Part shown: piece by piece, positions 38,902 to 51,014 of the stretch
Layout of the letters: the number at the start of each line of letters is the position of its first letter
How positions within the stretch are numbered: position 1 is the first letter of the stretch
DNA from: Balanoglossus misakiensis
Taxonomy: Eukaryota; Hemichordata
Direction: 5' to 3'
Length of the DNA stretch: 64,000 bases
Assembly: GCA_040954595.2 (NCBI GenBank)
Contig: CM082591.2
Location: 124,001 to 188,000 of the forward strand
Program-made: the position numbers and the translations under genes
Notes under the pieces: generated by a model
Told to the model about the DNA's origin: nothing
Database searches by the model: none
The model's input: the letters and a program-made list of their open reading frames with translations, nothing else

Positions 38902-38907
38902 TTTATT
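38902..38907 (-). terminator. polyadenylation signal of the cholinesterase-like gene
   Basis: TTTATT on the plus strand is AATAAA on the minus strand, about 92 nt after the stop at 38999. Confidence 0.6.
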
Positions 38908-38998
38908 ATAAATGGGCAACAACTTTAAAGTTATTTACAGCGTTCATCTTGTTTCTACCCACTGTTTTATAAACAATATGATCAACTTTATCTCTATT

Positions 38999-41900
38999 TC
39001 AGTTAATCCAGGCATATTTGAAGAAGCCATTGTTCATCCAAAAGTTACACCGAGTCGCATTAAAATGGCTTCGAAATTGAATATTATTTGATATGATGGC
39101 TGTGTTCCCAAAGTAACCCTGCCAATCTAACCAATCAATGTTGGGCATTTCAGCAGTCCTGGCAAATGTGGTCAGATAGAGCTGCATCTGATCTCGAAAC
39201 AATCTATCATTTGTGTTTGGACTTAGAATCCGACCCATGGTACCGAAAAAGGCAAACATGTCCCATCCATGGAAGGCATATTGCGAATTGGACAGTACTG
39301 GTCGACTTGGGCGGGATGTTGCCACGTATCTGTAAACCCGCGACGTGAAGGCTTCATCAGCTCGACGTGCCAAGTTATCATAGGGACAGGTGCAGCAGAT
39401 ATCTGTTGCCATGGTAGTGAACGACAGTCTGGGTGTGGAACTTTTGTCATTGGTCGGATACAACTCCAAGGCTCGATTACTGATGTCTTGTCCGAATGTT
39501 TCAAGTTTAGCTGAAGGATGGGGAAAATGTGTGACTGCCTGTCAATTGTTGAAGCATGATATAACACAACTCAGCAAAAGCAAAATAATTTCATTTTGTG
39601 ATGCAGCTGAATCTCAGATAATTTCACAAGGGATTTTACTCACAAAACCTATCAAATTGGGGTACCAAGATTAAACGTGACATAAAGACAGAGAAAATGG
39701 CTCTCGCCATCTCTGGTACTGTGCAAATCATAGCAAAATGCTGACAGTGTCCAATACATTCGCTTGTGTTAAACGAAACAACTCTGCACCTATTCTAGTT
39801 TCATACAAAGCTTGACTGACTTGTATTTCTTGAATAAGCTGAATATTTTCTATTAATGAATTAAGTCAAAGGAGAAATGTGAACATCTCACCTCTTACGT
39901 ATGTCGCGTAGTCGTCCCATGACCAATTGTCAATATCATTTGGTGTGGGGTTCAAATCTATTTCCTGTGCCACGTTACCTACCATTAAAAATAATACCTG
40001 TGTTAATGTTGATGCTAAACATATTATTAAAGTTAACATCCTTCACTGTGAGGGAATCTTAGTGGAAGGGAGTACGCGTTTACTAACCAATAACTAGTGG
40101 CACATCAATGAAGTCAAAGCTCTCCCATATTTGCAATGGTGGTGCTCTTATCAATACTCCATCCACAACAGGAATGGCTCCACTTATTTTACCATTGGTT
40201 GGCAGATCGAAGTGTGACCCATCTCCAGTCCATGATGGATATTCCTGGCCATCAGAGAAAATGAAAATGACTGAACTAAGTGCAACCGAAACAGGTGACA
40301 TGGAGTGTCTGTAAATGTGTGATCTGATTGGCCACATTTCCATGGAGTGCCCAACAATATGTGATCTGATTGGTCTGCACACCATCGCTACATCAATACC
40401 AACTGACTCCAATGCAATGTTATATGCTTTGAAATGACTTCACAATTATCCAGCACTTACATGATATGGCACAGCATTCACAACATCTACAGCAGACATA
40501 TTCATCAAACAACTGTATTCTTTATCCAGATTCTCTTTGCCATGGCATCCTGCATTCTCAACAAACTTCATATTTTCTCTGAATGCATCTTGCATGTACT
40601 TGTCATAGACACTAGATCCTGAACTCATGATGGCGCGATGAATTAAATCTGTCAGTGCAAAGAAGTGCAAAACAGCATTTTTCATTCTTTCTGTAAGCTA
40701 CAGAATTTTAGTTGCCAAACTCACTCCAAAGAGACAATTTCATTCATTTATCGCCATACCTTTGACACGTTGTGACGTCAACAAAGCGAGCAAACTGGTT
40801 CCACCAGAGCCGTGTCCGTAGACAGTCACGTGACCTGGATTTCCTCCAAAATGATGGATCTTATTGTGTATCCATTCCAATGCTGCTATTTGATCAAACA
40901 GTCCATAGTTTCCAGAAAATCCAAAATTTTGTTGGGATAACGACTCCAGGGCCATGAAGCCCATAGCACTCAGACGATAATTAAAGGTGACATGGACCAT
41001 GTTCGTGTCAACTGCAATTATTTAAAAACAAATATTGGTAGAAAGAACACACTGTACAATGGTAAAGCTTGACATGTGTTTTTCTAGATTCTAAGTCTTT
41101 ATCTCAGTTGTAGGACACTTTAGAAACTGTTTGATTTAAACTTTTGTTCAGTATGATTGACAACCAGATGATATGTTCGCTTGTACCACCTACTTGCAAA
41201 TTTGGTGTTGGGGTAGAAACCTGGTGTATTGCCACTCCCAGTCAGGAAATTCCCACCATGAATGTATACCATCACTGGTATATTTTCTGTAAGGCACAAA
41301 AGGAGGAAATACCTCACAGTAAGGAACACTGACAATAAAAATGATTGAAAAACTATTTATCGATGTTGAATTGCAGACACTGGAAGCACAAATAAATAAG
41401 TGTTCAAAACAATTTGTGTCTTGAAATTATTTCGATAGAGAAGAGAAATCAAACACGACTAGGCCAAATGTAAGCAGAGGCATAGAAAAGTCAAAATATG
41501 AAGAAATCACTATTGAAATATACACAACTCTACCCTTTTTAATTACCAACCATTTTTGTTGATAGTTGGTGTCCACACATTGATGTACAGACAGTCTTCA
41601 CTACCACTGATCTTGCCACTCAGAAGATCTTTCTGTATGCAAGGTGATTTAAAGTTGTAAGCATTGTACTGCTTGGATCCACAGTCATTGATTGTCAAGG
41701 GGACGGTCGGTTTCCATCTCAGCTCACCAACAGGGGGTTTTGCATAAGGTATTCCTACCGGTATATAACAGTAGAAAAGTGTCGAATAAACTGGCTGTAT
41801 TAAAAATATGAAGTTTGCACAACAGTCTCTTCATTTTGCCAGAATTATCACAGAAAGAAGGGTAGATGGCCATATAGAAACACACACAGCAGTATGTATT

Positions 41901-42453
41901 TAATGTGATTCAAACTTCTCTACCAATTACATGTACCAAGTACTGGTAAGCTTTCACACAAAATTGTGTATACTAATAAAGGGCAATACCTAAAACAAAC
42001 AAGCCAAAGAATTATCGGAAGGACATCTTGCATGGACATGGATTAATGTGCGAGTGTGTTTTTAGGAATCTGACTATGTGATCGAAGAGGGCGTGCTTAA
42101 AACTTCACTGAGTATATTCAGGTGGAGATTTTAATCTTCTCTGCAACAAATTACATACTTTGAACTTGTGGATATCATGACACCAAATTACATTGCAAGT
42201 GTTTATTACTTTTTGTTAATATCTCACCTTTAAAGACAAACCCACCATCATGTTTGAGCCCTTGTAGTTTATGGTCTTGACCACACCCAAAATCAATTTC
42301 AACTCTGAAATTCTGGGAAGTGTAGTAGACAACAAGCGAGATGACAAGTAATATCAAAACCAGCACTACACATAACAGAATACATTGAAACCTGGACCTG
42401 GCGTGTGCAGGTGTCTTGGTGGCACTGGCAGACTCGGCCATACCAGTTGTCAT
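38999..42453 (-). CDS. type II membrane cholinesterase-like protein lacking the catalytic serine
   Basis: Eight exons: 42453-42228, 41754-41551, 41286-41194, 41011-40760, 40648-40461, 40244-40088, 39978-39892, 39510-38999; 1719 nt, 572 residues, all junction phases agree. Residues 1-20 are cytosolic and about 23-45 (from QCILLCVVLVLILLV) form one membrane anchor with no cleavable signal, predicting a type II orientation. The rest is a full alpha/beta-hydrolase of the carboxylesterase/cholinesterase family: GIPYAKPPVGELRWKP at 76-91, SEDCLYINVW, oxyanion-loop IHGGNF at 152-157, NYRL at 185-188, acid Glu379 in GNVAQEID, and His483 in FHGWD. The nucleophile elbow reads VTVYGHGSGG (236-245): the usual G-E-S-A-G is G-H-G-S-G, so the serine position (242) is Gly. 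Spacing of acid and histidine is normal. This matches cholinesterase-like adhesion molecules; topology resembles Drosophila neurotactin, with a far shorter cytosolic part. Cell adhesion or ligand binding rather than hydrolysis is the inferred role. Confidence 0.9.
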
Positions 42454-42499
42454 TTTTGTAATCTGTGACTGTGTGACCCTTGCTCCTGGAATCTCTGAT
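42454..42499 (-). other. 5' UTR part of cholinesterase-like exon 2
   Basis: An acceptor (TCTTTCCAAAGCAG) on the minus strand places the exon start at 42499, leaving 46 untranslated nt before the ATG at 42453, which has A at -3. Confidence 0.5.
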
Positions 42500-43200
42500 C
42501 TGCTTTGGAAAGATATATAACATGGAAAAGAAGTAGGAAAGCATCTGCTCTGATGTTTGAAAAACTAGAACGTGACTGGCTTATTGCGATTCTAGAAAAT
42601 GACTTCATTGAAGATATTATATGGTGACTCTGACTTTGGTTGTCTTTTTCTAATTATTTAACTTTGGACTGGGAGAAGGGAGAATGTTAACAAGTAAATG
42701 CAAAGGTCAACTAGGAAGATTGACGCAGGGCAATTGATCAAACTGTCTGCTTGAGATTTCACTACAAAGATTATCAGTCTCAGATGCAAACTCTGAAGAA
42801 GACGACAAATATATTTATAATCTGACCATGAAGATTGTCTCACTCCTGACTTCATGACTTGACTAATGTAATTATCTTACATTCAAAACCTGTTCACGTA
42901 AAAATAGGCCGTTGTCGCTGATTGTGTTTTCACCCGACTGACCCGAGCTTTCAAGAGTTCCCATTCTGTTTATTGCTATGTAAATAAAGCAGAGAACCTC
43001 TCTATTGTCAGGGCCAATAACACATCTATACAGCCGAACCCACATAATGCAGAGGCTGTCATCAACCACGATATGTTGCTTCATGGAGACCAATGAAGTA
43101 ATGCAAAAACCTTGGCAGCTTTTTCAGCTGCGAAGATTGAAACCACGCAATCTGCGCAAAGAGCGTTATTTTCAGGGGGACTTTGCTAGTCGTGTCTTAC

Positions 43201-43270
43201 CTGCGTCTCCGGGTCTACGCTTGCGTTGACCTCGATCAGGACACACACAAAACCGAACCCACTTTATTAA
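43201..43270 (-). other. candidate noncoding first exon of the cholinesterase-like gene
   Basis: A consensus donor, ACGCAG|GTAAGAC, on the minus strand at 43201 follows a CpG-rich stretch with no TATA box. It would splice to the acceptor at 42499. The 5' edge is a guess. Confidence 0.4.
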
Positions 43271-46200
43271 CAAAAGTTGCGTTTTGGTAGATACCATTAC
43301 ACGATGGGGTATAATCTCAAGTCCATCATTAAGTGGGTAGAAAACAGAGTTGTTGCTTCATTTCAATAATGCTAATACCACCCCCAGAAAATACAATGAT
43401 AGGAAAGATGTCTGAAGTACCGGTATACTATTATATTGACGATGGTATCTTTCGAAAACGTTTGGGTCATTGGTGTATACCAATATCAGCCTTGACCCAG
43501 ATTATTATGATTTTCACACCAGGTGAGAGCGCCCTCCAGTCGTCATATAGAATACGAACACTCTGGCTAGCAAGTAAACTTTTTTCCCCTCAGGTACAAC
43601 AGATTTAATGTTTCTGTTACTGTATAGTATTGGTAAATTGTACAGCTTCATTGAAACTTTTAACATGAATAAACTGATCATGAGCTTCCATGGCCTGTAC
43701 AGATCCGTCATAGCTGCACACTGCATGATCATCTGGTAACATTTGGCGATTTCTTATGAACTTATTTGATTTGAACCAGGGCGCCACCTAGTGGCAACTA
43801 CCTCGATGTATTGGTATAACTCAATGGTTGTATCTGATCTGGAAATAACTCAGTCAATCCTAAATTTGATCTGAACCTATTGCGACGCCTAAATTCATGT
43901 CAACATCTTAGTTTACCGGGTCAGAAAGGTCAATTAGTGATAGCCATTAATTCTTTTAACATACCGTTTCACCATCATGGTTTGAATAAACAGTTCTCTA
44001 TAGAAAAATAACATGCCAGCAAATTTGGGCATTATACTGCACCATAGACATTTCTCTTGGGTCTATAACTGTGCCAATCTAAAAACTCGGTGACAGCTTC
44101 GCATGACAGCGCCCCCTTTATTTAAAAAATTGTTAGAGGAAAACCTGTGACTTTTCTTTCATATTCCATATACCGGTATAAGCTCTCTGCCGCTTTAACA
44201 ACTTACGGGTATGGCATGACATGGCATCTGTCATTAAATCACTGGAGTTGAAATTTAGCCAGCCCGACTCTTAGTAATTTGAAATTTCTAGGTGGATGAT
44301 AGTTCTGTGGTTTAAAACTCTTCAGGAACTAGACATGGACACCGGAAAAGTGTTGTTCTTGGGGAAATGGAAACCTGCATGGTGACCTTCGGATCCATCA
44401 CTGTAGAACACATGTCACTCAACAGTTGACGCATTTAAGAAACGCAAGTAGGCCGTGTCCACTGAACGAGGCAATTTCCAGAAGATTCTTGTAAAATTTA
44501 AGATGTAAAATATAGATTACTTTATCGAGGAACATAATATATTAAAGAGTACCCTAGCGATTTCGTTGGCATTGTCGAATTGCGATGTGCTAAAGGGCCC
44601 CATCTCAATATATTGGTCGGCGATGACCCTGATTACGTTAATGCAGAAACAATACTATTTGCCCTGTAGGGTCGCGCCTGGTTCTCCAGTATCAAACGAA
44701 TTGAAAACAAAATGCCAGACAGCAGAGTTTCCTTTCTCTCGTTGACCACTGTGTGATCTAAACAAATTGATGACTTCTTAAGCAACATGTAGGCTTAGGC
44801 GGGAAGATAACATGGAAACCGTGCTCGAGTGTGAAAACGTGGCTTCTTTTCATTGCGTGTACATGGAACTAAGTGTCTTCCTCAATGTTGTGTCCTATTT
44901 CGTTAGTGTTGTATGGCCACCTTTCACTGTTGACAAAGGAACTCTGCTGAGTTGTTGCACGAATCCCTTATTTTCATTTATCACACTGACCATGGTTAAA
45001 TGACGGAAAAGAACTTAAGTATCTGTACAGTATGCACGGGGAAATGAAGGATTTACTAGTACGCTGATGAAACTCTTGAGTTACAGAGATGAATTTGGAC
45101 CATGTACAGGAAATGATGGTGATCACCATTGTGCTGAGGTCGAGCATCATTCATATCAGAAGCGAAATTGGACCTAAAAGATGAACGTGGAAATGGTGAA
45201 AAAGCCAAATGACAAATCACCACAAATTGAATTTATGTGATTAGATTAATTTAATTTAGGGTTTGCAGAAAATAGTGACTCGCAATGAAGGTATAATGTC
45301 ATAGTGACAGAGTTCTTTTACTGTATACAGTTTAGTTTGGTTTATTGCTTGAAACCATCAGGGATTATTGGTATGGAATTGATTTGTAATTTCTTTCGGG
45401 TGGCTTAAAATCTAATCCCTTTGAGTCGAATCATACAGAACGTGAGAGCGCGTGAGCAGTGATGTGATTGACCTTTGGGCGTACAAGTGGTATGGTGTTG
45501 ACATAAAGTGTGAAACACTTGAAATGAAGAAACCTGATTACGGTCATGCCTCAGCTACTTGGTCATCAAATTCATGAAGTTGATGATGATTTACACATTT
45601 GAAGGAGGTAATGGTACACTATGTCATCACAAAGGTTATACTCATCAAAACCATCTCTCCCTTATGGTTGCTCTGTTCTTATTAAACAGCAGATGGTTAT
45701 ATGCCCTTCAAATTATGTCTGATATAGATTTCAATTCATCCGCGATTGATTGCAAGCACAGACAGTATAAACCATTTGGACACAGACAACTAGAAACTTC
45801 CATATAAATGAAATGCCTTTAAAGCTTTGAATTACTTGAACTGCTTAAAACTAACAACATGGTCATTCATGATTGATTTAAAACAAAGACAAACATTCAT
45901 CCAATTTGACACATTCAAGTCGAAAATGTCAGTGTAAATGAACTTGGGAAAATCACAAACGAGTACGAAATAATAATGGTTATATCAAAGTAGTTTGCTC
46001 GTTACAATAAGGCCAAGATGTTGTCTTTTTAATGTGGAGTTTATCCTGGGTCCAATTTGGTTAACAGTAAGAGAAATACAGGGCAAAGTCAAGAATAATT
46101 TCTCTTTTCCCTTCCATAACACTGTACAGGTTTACTTTGACATCACAGACAGGAAGGCGGGGGCAAAAGGAAGGGACACTTCAGGCAATGCTTGAGTTGA

Positions 46201-47049
46201 CAACGTGATGTGACAGGATGTTCGTACATACCCGGTACTTCATGGAAGATGACAGGGTTACAAGTAGCAAAGTTGCTGCGTGAACACCAAATGAAGAATA
46301 ACACACTTTGACCGAAAAAGATCAGATTAAGCGAGTCATACAAAATTGTGTTGCTGGCTATCTGGCGTGTGTACAGTAATTTTGATATTTTACAGAAATC
46401 AGATTGTTCCCCATTCAAGAACATCTAATCTACATTGCTATGTTATGAACCAGTATAATACAACTTACTGCTTTATTTCCATAAACTTTGTGCCAACACG
46501 TAGGCGTATTTGGACTTTATGAATTACTAAACTTTCCTCTGGTACTGGTATATGGTTTCTTTGACTTTCTCTCGGTGACAGGTAGAGAGAATCACATCAA
46601 AGCACCTAGTCATGAGCAAATGATTTACGTGTCAGAAGAAATGAAAAAGCCTCTCAAAGCGAGTGATAGTCAATCTCTTAGGAAAGCTTTAAGGTGTTCA
46701 CGAGACATTTCGCCTCTAACTTTGAGACGAGATGTCCCGGTATAAAGTTGTTGCCACAAACAAAGCTCAGGAGGGCTGGTGAAATTATAGAAAAGTGCAA
46801 AGGAGTAAAGTTGACAAGATGTGTCGTCCCATAGAGTGTAAAACGGGTATAATTAAACATGAAACGATGTCTCCAAAGACCTTTCATCTTTACATGACAA
46901 CTCTTCACTGGGGAATTGTGTCTTGATTTTGATCACACCAAACGATGCACTCTTCATGTGAAAGAGTTACACATGAAAAGTCAGTAATTTCGGCGCAAAA
47001 GCCTAGACCATGACAGGCTCTGTCAGATAATCGTTTTGGGGACTACTAC

Positions 47050-47093
47050 TCTATATCCTCTCCCTCCCTCCCTCCTCACTCTCCCTCTCTCGT
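47050..47093. repeat. CT-rich simple repeat
   Basis: Imperfect CTCC/CCTC units on the plus strand. Confidence 0.8.
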
Positions 47094-47359
47094 ATTCGTG
47101 TTTAATCATGTGGGCAGAAGATTCAGTAAACAAAACCTTCTCATTCATGGGGTTCATGCTGTTGTATCACGCCTGGCTAGACAATAATTACTTCTAAATC
47201 TCCACCTCGTTCCATGATCACTTACAGAAGGTGTCTTGGGAAACTATTTATTATCTTACTCAGGAAATGGCCAGCTCTGGGACTGGTCAAGTACATCTCC
47301 GTCCTGAGAGCACACTATCTGAGTCCTTCATAGTATTGTAAATAGTGTCAGACCATACC

Positions 47360-47396
47360 AATGTGTGTGTATGTGCGCGCACACACACACACACTC
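47360..47396. repeat. GT/GC/CA alternating microsatellite
   Basis: GTGTGT, then GCGCGC, then a (CA)n run; a potential Z-DNA tract. Confidence 0.8.
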
Positions 47397-49605
47397 ATAC
47401 ATACATGGTACATGTATGCTGACATGTATGAACGTGTGTGTGCCTACTACGCAAACACGTGTATCATACATGGCTGCCCTTTTTGCGTATTGATGGTCTT
47501 TAAATATCACAACTTAAAATGGACAGTGTTTCAATTAACTCTTATTTGTTTTGTGATTTTTTGGTGTCAGAAATGTGTCTTTGTGGAGGGATCACCAGAA
47601 TGTGAGAATAGAATATTTATTTCATTCATAAAGAAAACATGAAACAGAAGATAATAATGGCATTTTATTTGGTGATAACCATCTGAATATTAAATTGGGA
47701 ATGGTTCTGCTAACAGTTTATGATAATTCCCAATGGATACTGCATGAATTACAATGGAACTGACCGTGTGATTAATGTCATATTTGCTTTAGAATCTACA
47801 TCTTGATGGACACAAACGCGATATTTAATATTATATGTCAATATTGAGATTATAAATGCAAGAAATGGCGTCGGAATGTAGTATCTATTTTGTGGAATCT
47901 GCCTCCGAGGAAATGGAAAATTATAAATAATAAATGAAGAATCTTGGAATATTAAATATGTATCAACTGCAACAATGTCAGTCTATATTTCACATATACA
48001 TGCCACATCTGAAGGTCGGCCTGATTGATAGGTTTGTTACATCATAATTTTAATTGCAAATGTTAATTTTAATTGCAACATTTCTTTGGCAATTCTCGCT
48101 TGTACCAGTACAATGTTTTTCTTCATGCTAGGTGGTTCAAAATTGCATTCAAATAATTACAATCATAGTAATGTCTGAGTAATATCCGATTTTCATATAT
48201 GTAACACTGTAACACTCTTTCAGCTGTTTTGTTGAAAGCAAATTGACATGTCTGGAAATGTGTATAATCATAACATTTCCGGTATTACAATCATCCTGTC
48301 CAATCATCAATCATTAAACAAAACAAAACAAATGACAATGCAACATTATACCATGAGATCAATATTGTCTTTCACAGCATGAAAAGATCTGGTTGAACAA
48401 TTGTACATTCAAATAAAACCTCCATATAATATCCATCTGAACTAGAGATAAAGAAAACAACCCAATCGGTTTCTTCTGCAGATTTAGAATTTTATTCTAG
48501 ATTGTGTTTAGTTCTGTGTTTACTTTGAGAAAACAGGATGATATTCGCAAGCAATACACACAGGTGGTTACAGTTGTTTTAAAACAAGCATGATTTATAT
48601 ATATTCCATCTATATAGGGTACTTGCTGGGTAGTTTCGCGTTTAAATGCACACTATTTTTCCATATTGTGGATCACGTAATCAAATTAGGATTTCTATCA
48701 GTGCGGTTATCATTCTATCACCCGGCGTGATTCTATGCTTGGAATATACAATCAGCTGTGCTATAATGATGTCATGGGAAAGTAGATTTCTCTCCTTTTT
48801 CGGCATGTAGCGTAAAGGCACCTTTTAAAACCTTGCCTTCGCAATTGTAAGAGTTGAATGCCTGAAACTTATGTTACTGATAAGAGTGACGCCTTTAATC
48901 AAGATCATTTAATCTGTAAATGCAACTATACCCAATCCAGTCCCTCATTAAATAAAGTTTAGCCTTATATTCTTCTTTCAAGTGTGATAAAATCAGTAAG
49001 TCAGTATCCGTGAGCCCCATCAGAATAAGACCAACTGACCATACTTAAGTGTTTTTTATGTTCCCATTAAGCACGATGTGTGCAAATGCATTCAAGACGG
49101 AAGTGAAATCACACGTCATATGGGAAGCATTCGAGTGAACATGTGTACTTGCAAGTTTCCACCTTTCTATTTACATTAAAAGATTGCAAACTTTTTCAAT
49201 AAGACATATCCCAGACGAACATGTGAAAACTCTGCCTCTCAGACAAATTGTTTGTCTTCATAATGATATTAAATTGTTCTTGTCTTGTATTCTTCCGCTA
49301 TTACATTTCCATCATCGTGATGTCGAATAACATTTTAATTTGGCAAGTTCTAACATCATTTTATGTTTATCCTTTTTTGGAAATAAATCATAGATTAAAT
49401 ATTTTCACAAGTGATGCGATGTGTAATTTCACAAGCACAGAGACTAGACAACTATGAATACAAGTGCATACAGACTATTTGATAAAAACACATCAATACC
49501 AAAGCATCATGATCTTTCTTTCTAAAACACTTTTTGGTGAAATTGTTGTATGTATGGTAGAAGCCTTGGAACATCGCAGAATTTGAAAAGGTTGTCAGTT
49601 AATAT

Positions 49606-49697
49606 GAAAAGTATAGTTTACATATGAAGCTAACAAAATGACTAGGTTTCTGAAAAGTATAGTTTACATATGAAGCTAACAAAATCACTAGGTTTCT
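49606..49697. repeat. 46-bp tandem duplication, two copies
   Basis: Copies at 49606-49651 and 49652-49697 start GAAAAGTATAGTTTACATAT and differ at one base (G to C in AAAATGACT versus AAAATCACT). The near-identity indicates a recent event. Confidence 0.95.
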
Positions 49698-50313
49698 CTC
49701 TGAACTTTCTTCCCTGCATATCTATTTTGCTTCTCTTCCCAAGGCGAATGTTATTCAACCTTTTTGTTTTCATTCACTGAGTTTTTAATTTCGTATCGAA
49801 CACGAGTGTGGTTAACTGATACAGGGACAAGCGATTTATCATTTCGCACATTGAATGTCTATAGAGACCCTGTATATTTAACAGCATGAACACAACACAA
49901 CCAACAACATTAACAACATCGTAGCACTGTTCTCATCGGCCTAACAACCATTTGCTGTCATCAAAGCACTACTTTGCTGTGCTTAAGTACAACGTCACAC
50001 TTACTGTTATACGCAACCTATTACTGCATTGGGCCAAATATATTCTCAAGTATCTACAGTTTGGCCTACAAGTCTGACACAGGACTGTATATGAACGTCT
50101 TGGGGCAAATATGCATACTGCCTTTGAAATCTAAATAAGCGAACATAAAGCAGAAGAATAACATATTATGCGAGTACATGTACCATAACATACCGGTACA
50201 ACAACATCGGATGATCAAAGAACATAAGTTATCGTAACTGTATTTTATTGTGCATTCATTAGTGTCGATATGGCGCATTTTTGTGATTTTGCAGTGACTG
50301 TAATAATCTAAAA

Positions 50314-50505
50314 ATGACCATTTCTTCAAAGTTTGTAGCTGTCGTCAGCACTCTATATATCACGAAATGCATTGGGGATGACAAATGTAGTCTATTTTTC
50401 TGTCAGGGCGGAATGCTTTTTGTTCAAAGATGCCCACCTAACAACACCCATCACTTCAGTCGAAAAAAATGTCAGAACAATTTCAAGCCAGTCATATCTC
50501 GTTGA
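50314..50505 (+). CDS. cysteine-rich open frame, possible chitin-binding-like exon
   Basis: A 63-residue frame has six cysteines, with KCSLFFC, QGGMLFVQRCPPN and FSRKKCQNNF in order. The spacing C-x4-C-x9-C-x12-C and the aromatic residues resemble the second half of peritrophin-A type (CBM14) chitin-binding domains, though the first interval is one residue short of the usual five. The N-terminus is not a convincing signal peptide, so it could be a last exon entered by splicing (GTCGTCAG precedes CACTC in frame) or a decayed copy. Chance remains possible. Confidence 0.25.
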   Translation: MTISSKFVAVVSTLYITKCIGDDKCSLFFCQGGMLFVQRCPPNNTHHFSRKKCQNNFKPVISR

Positions 50506-50917
50506 GCACACATCATCGTACCAATGATAATTCCAATGTCTGGCGCACAGTGTATTTAATCTTTGTAATTTTGACAAAGTCTTTAGATTTTCAATTTACT
50601 TCATCGGAAATACAGTTGATATTGTGAGGCTGCGTCAAAAAACTCCGGTAAATATCTTGTATAGGTGAAACACTACACCTCTTTCAATTTTCTGTCAGAA
50701 AACATAGTACGATAGATGTTACTCCCCTGGAGTGTATCATTCAAACAGAACATGACTCTATAGGCAAGTATCTTCATATCACCACTCAATAAAATTGTCG
50801 GCTTCCTGCTAAATGGGTGACCCAGCTGCTCGATGAAACTTACCCCATGGGAGATCGCGTAATCTCACTCAAAAAGTCCTTCCGATCACATGGTCCGATT
50901 AATATACGGGACAGCGC

Positions 50918-51014
50918 TATATAAACTGTGGAGACGCTGCTCAAGTGACGAGTGGACCAGAAGATACAGCGTGGTTAGGATAAGAGAAGAAACCCAAACA
51001 CACAAACCAAGAAG
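50918..51014 (+). promoter_or_regulatory. TATA promoter and candidate first exon, plus strand
   Basis: TATATAAAC at 50918 predicts a start near 50949. The exon would end at the donor AAGAAG|GTACGT at 51014. I could not find the matching coding exons downstream. Confidence 0.4.

Larger units (their letters stand above)
43271..50313. other. noncoding stretch
   Basis: No supported exons in about 7 kb. The stretch holds microsatellites, a 46-bp tandem duplication, a short direct repeat of TAATTTTAATTGCAA near 48047-48084, and TACCGGTA at 43418, 44171 and 50191. Short open frames such as 45559-45807 and 46143-46424 show no domain or splice context. Confidence 0.5.

Noticed and set aside
40083-40412. 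109-codon frame reading upstream of cholinesterase-like exon 6
   Set aside because: Only 40244-40088 is exon; the N-terminal part is translated intron containing a short imperfect direct repeat (CCAATCAGATCACA on the complementary reading).
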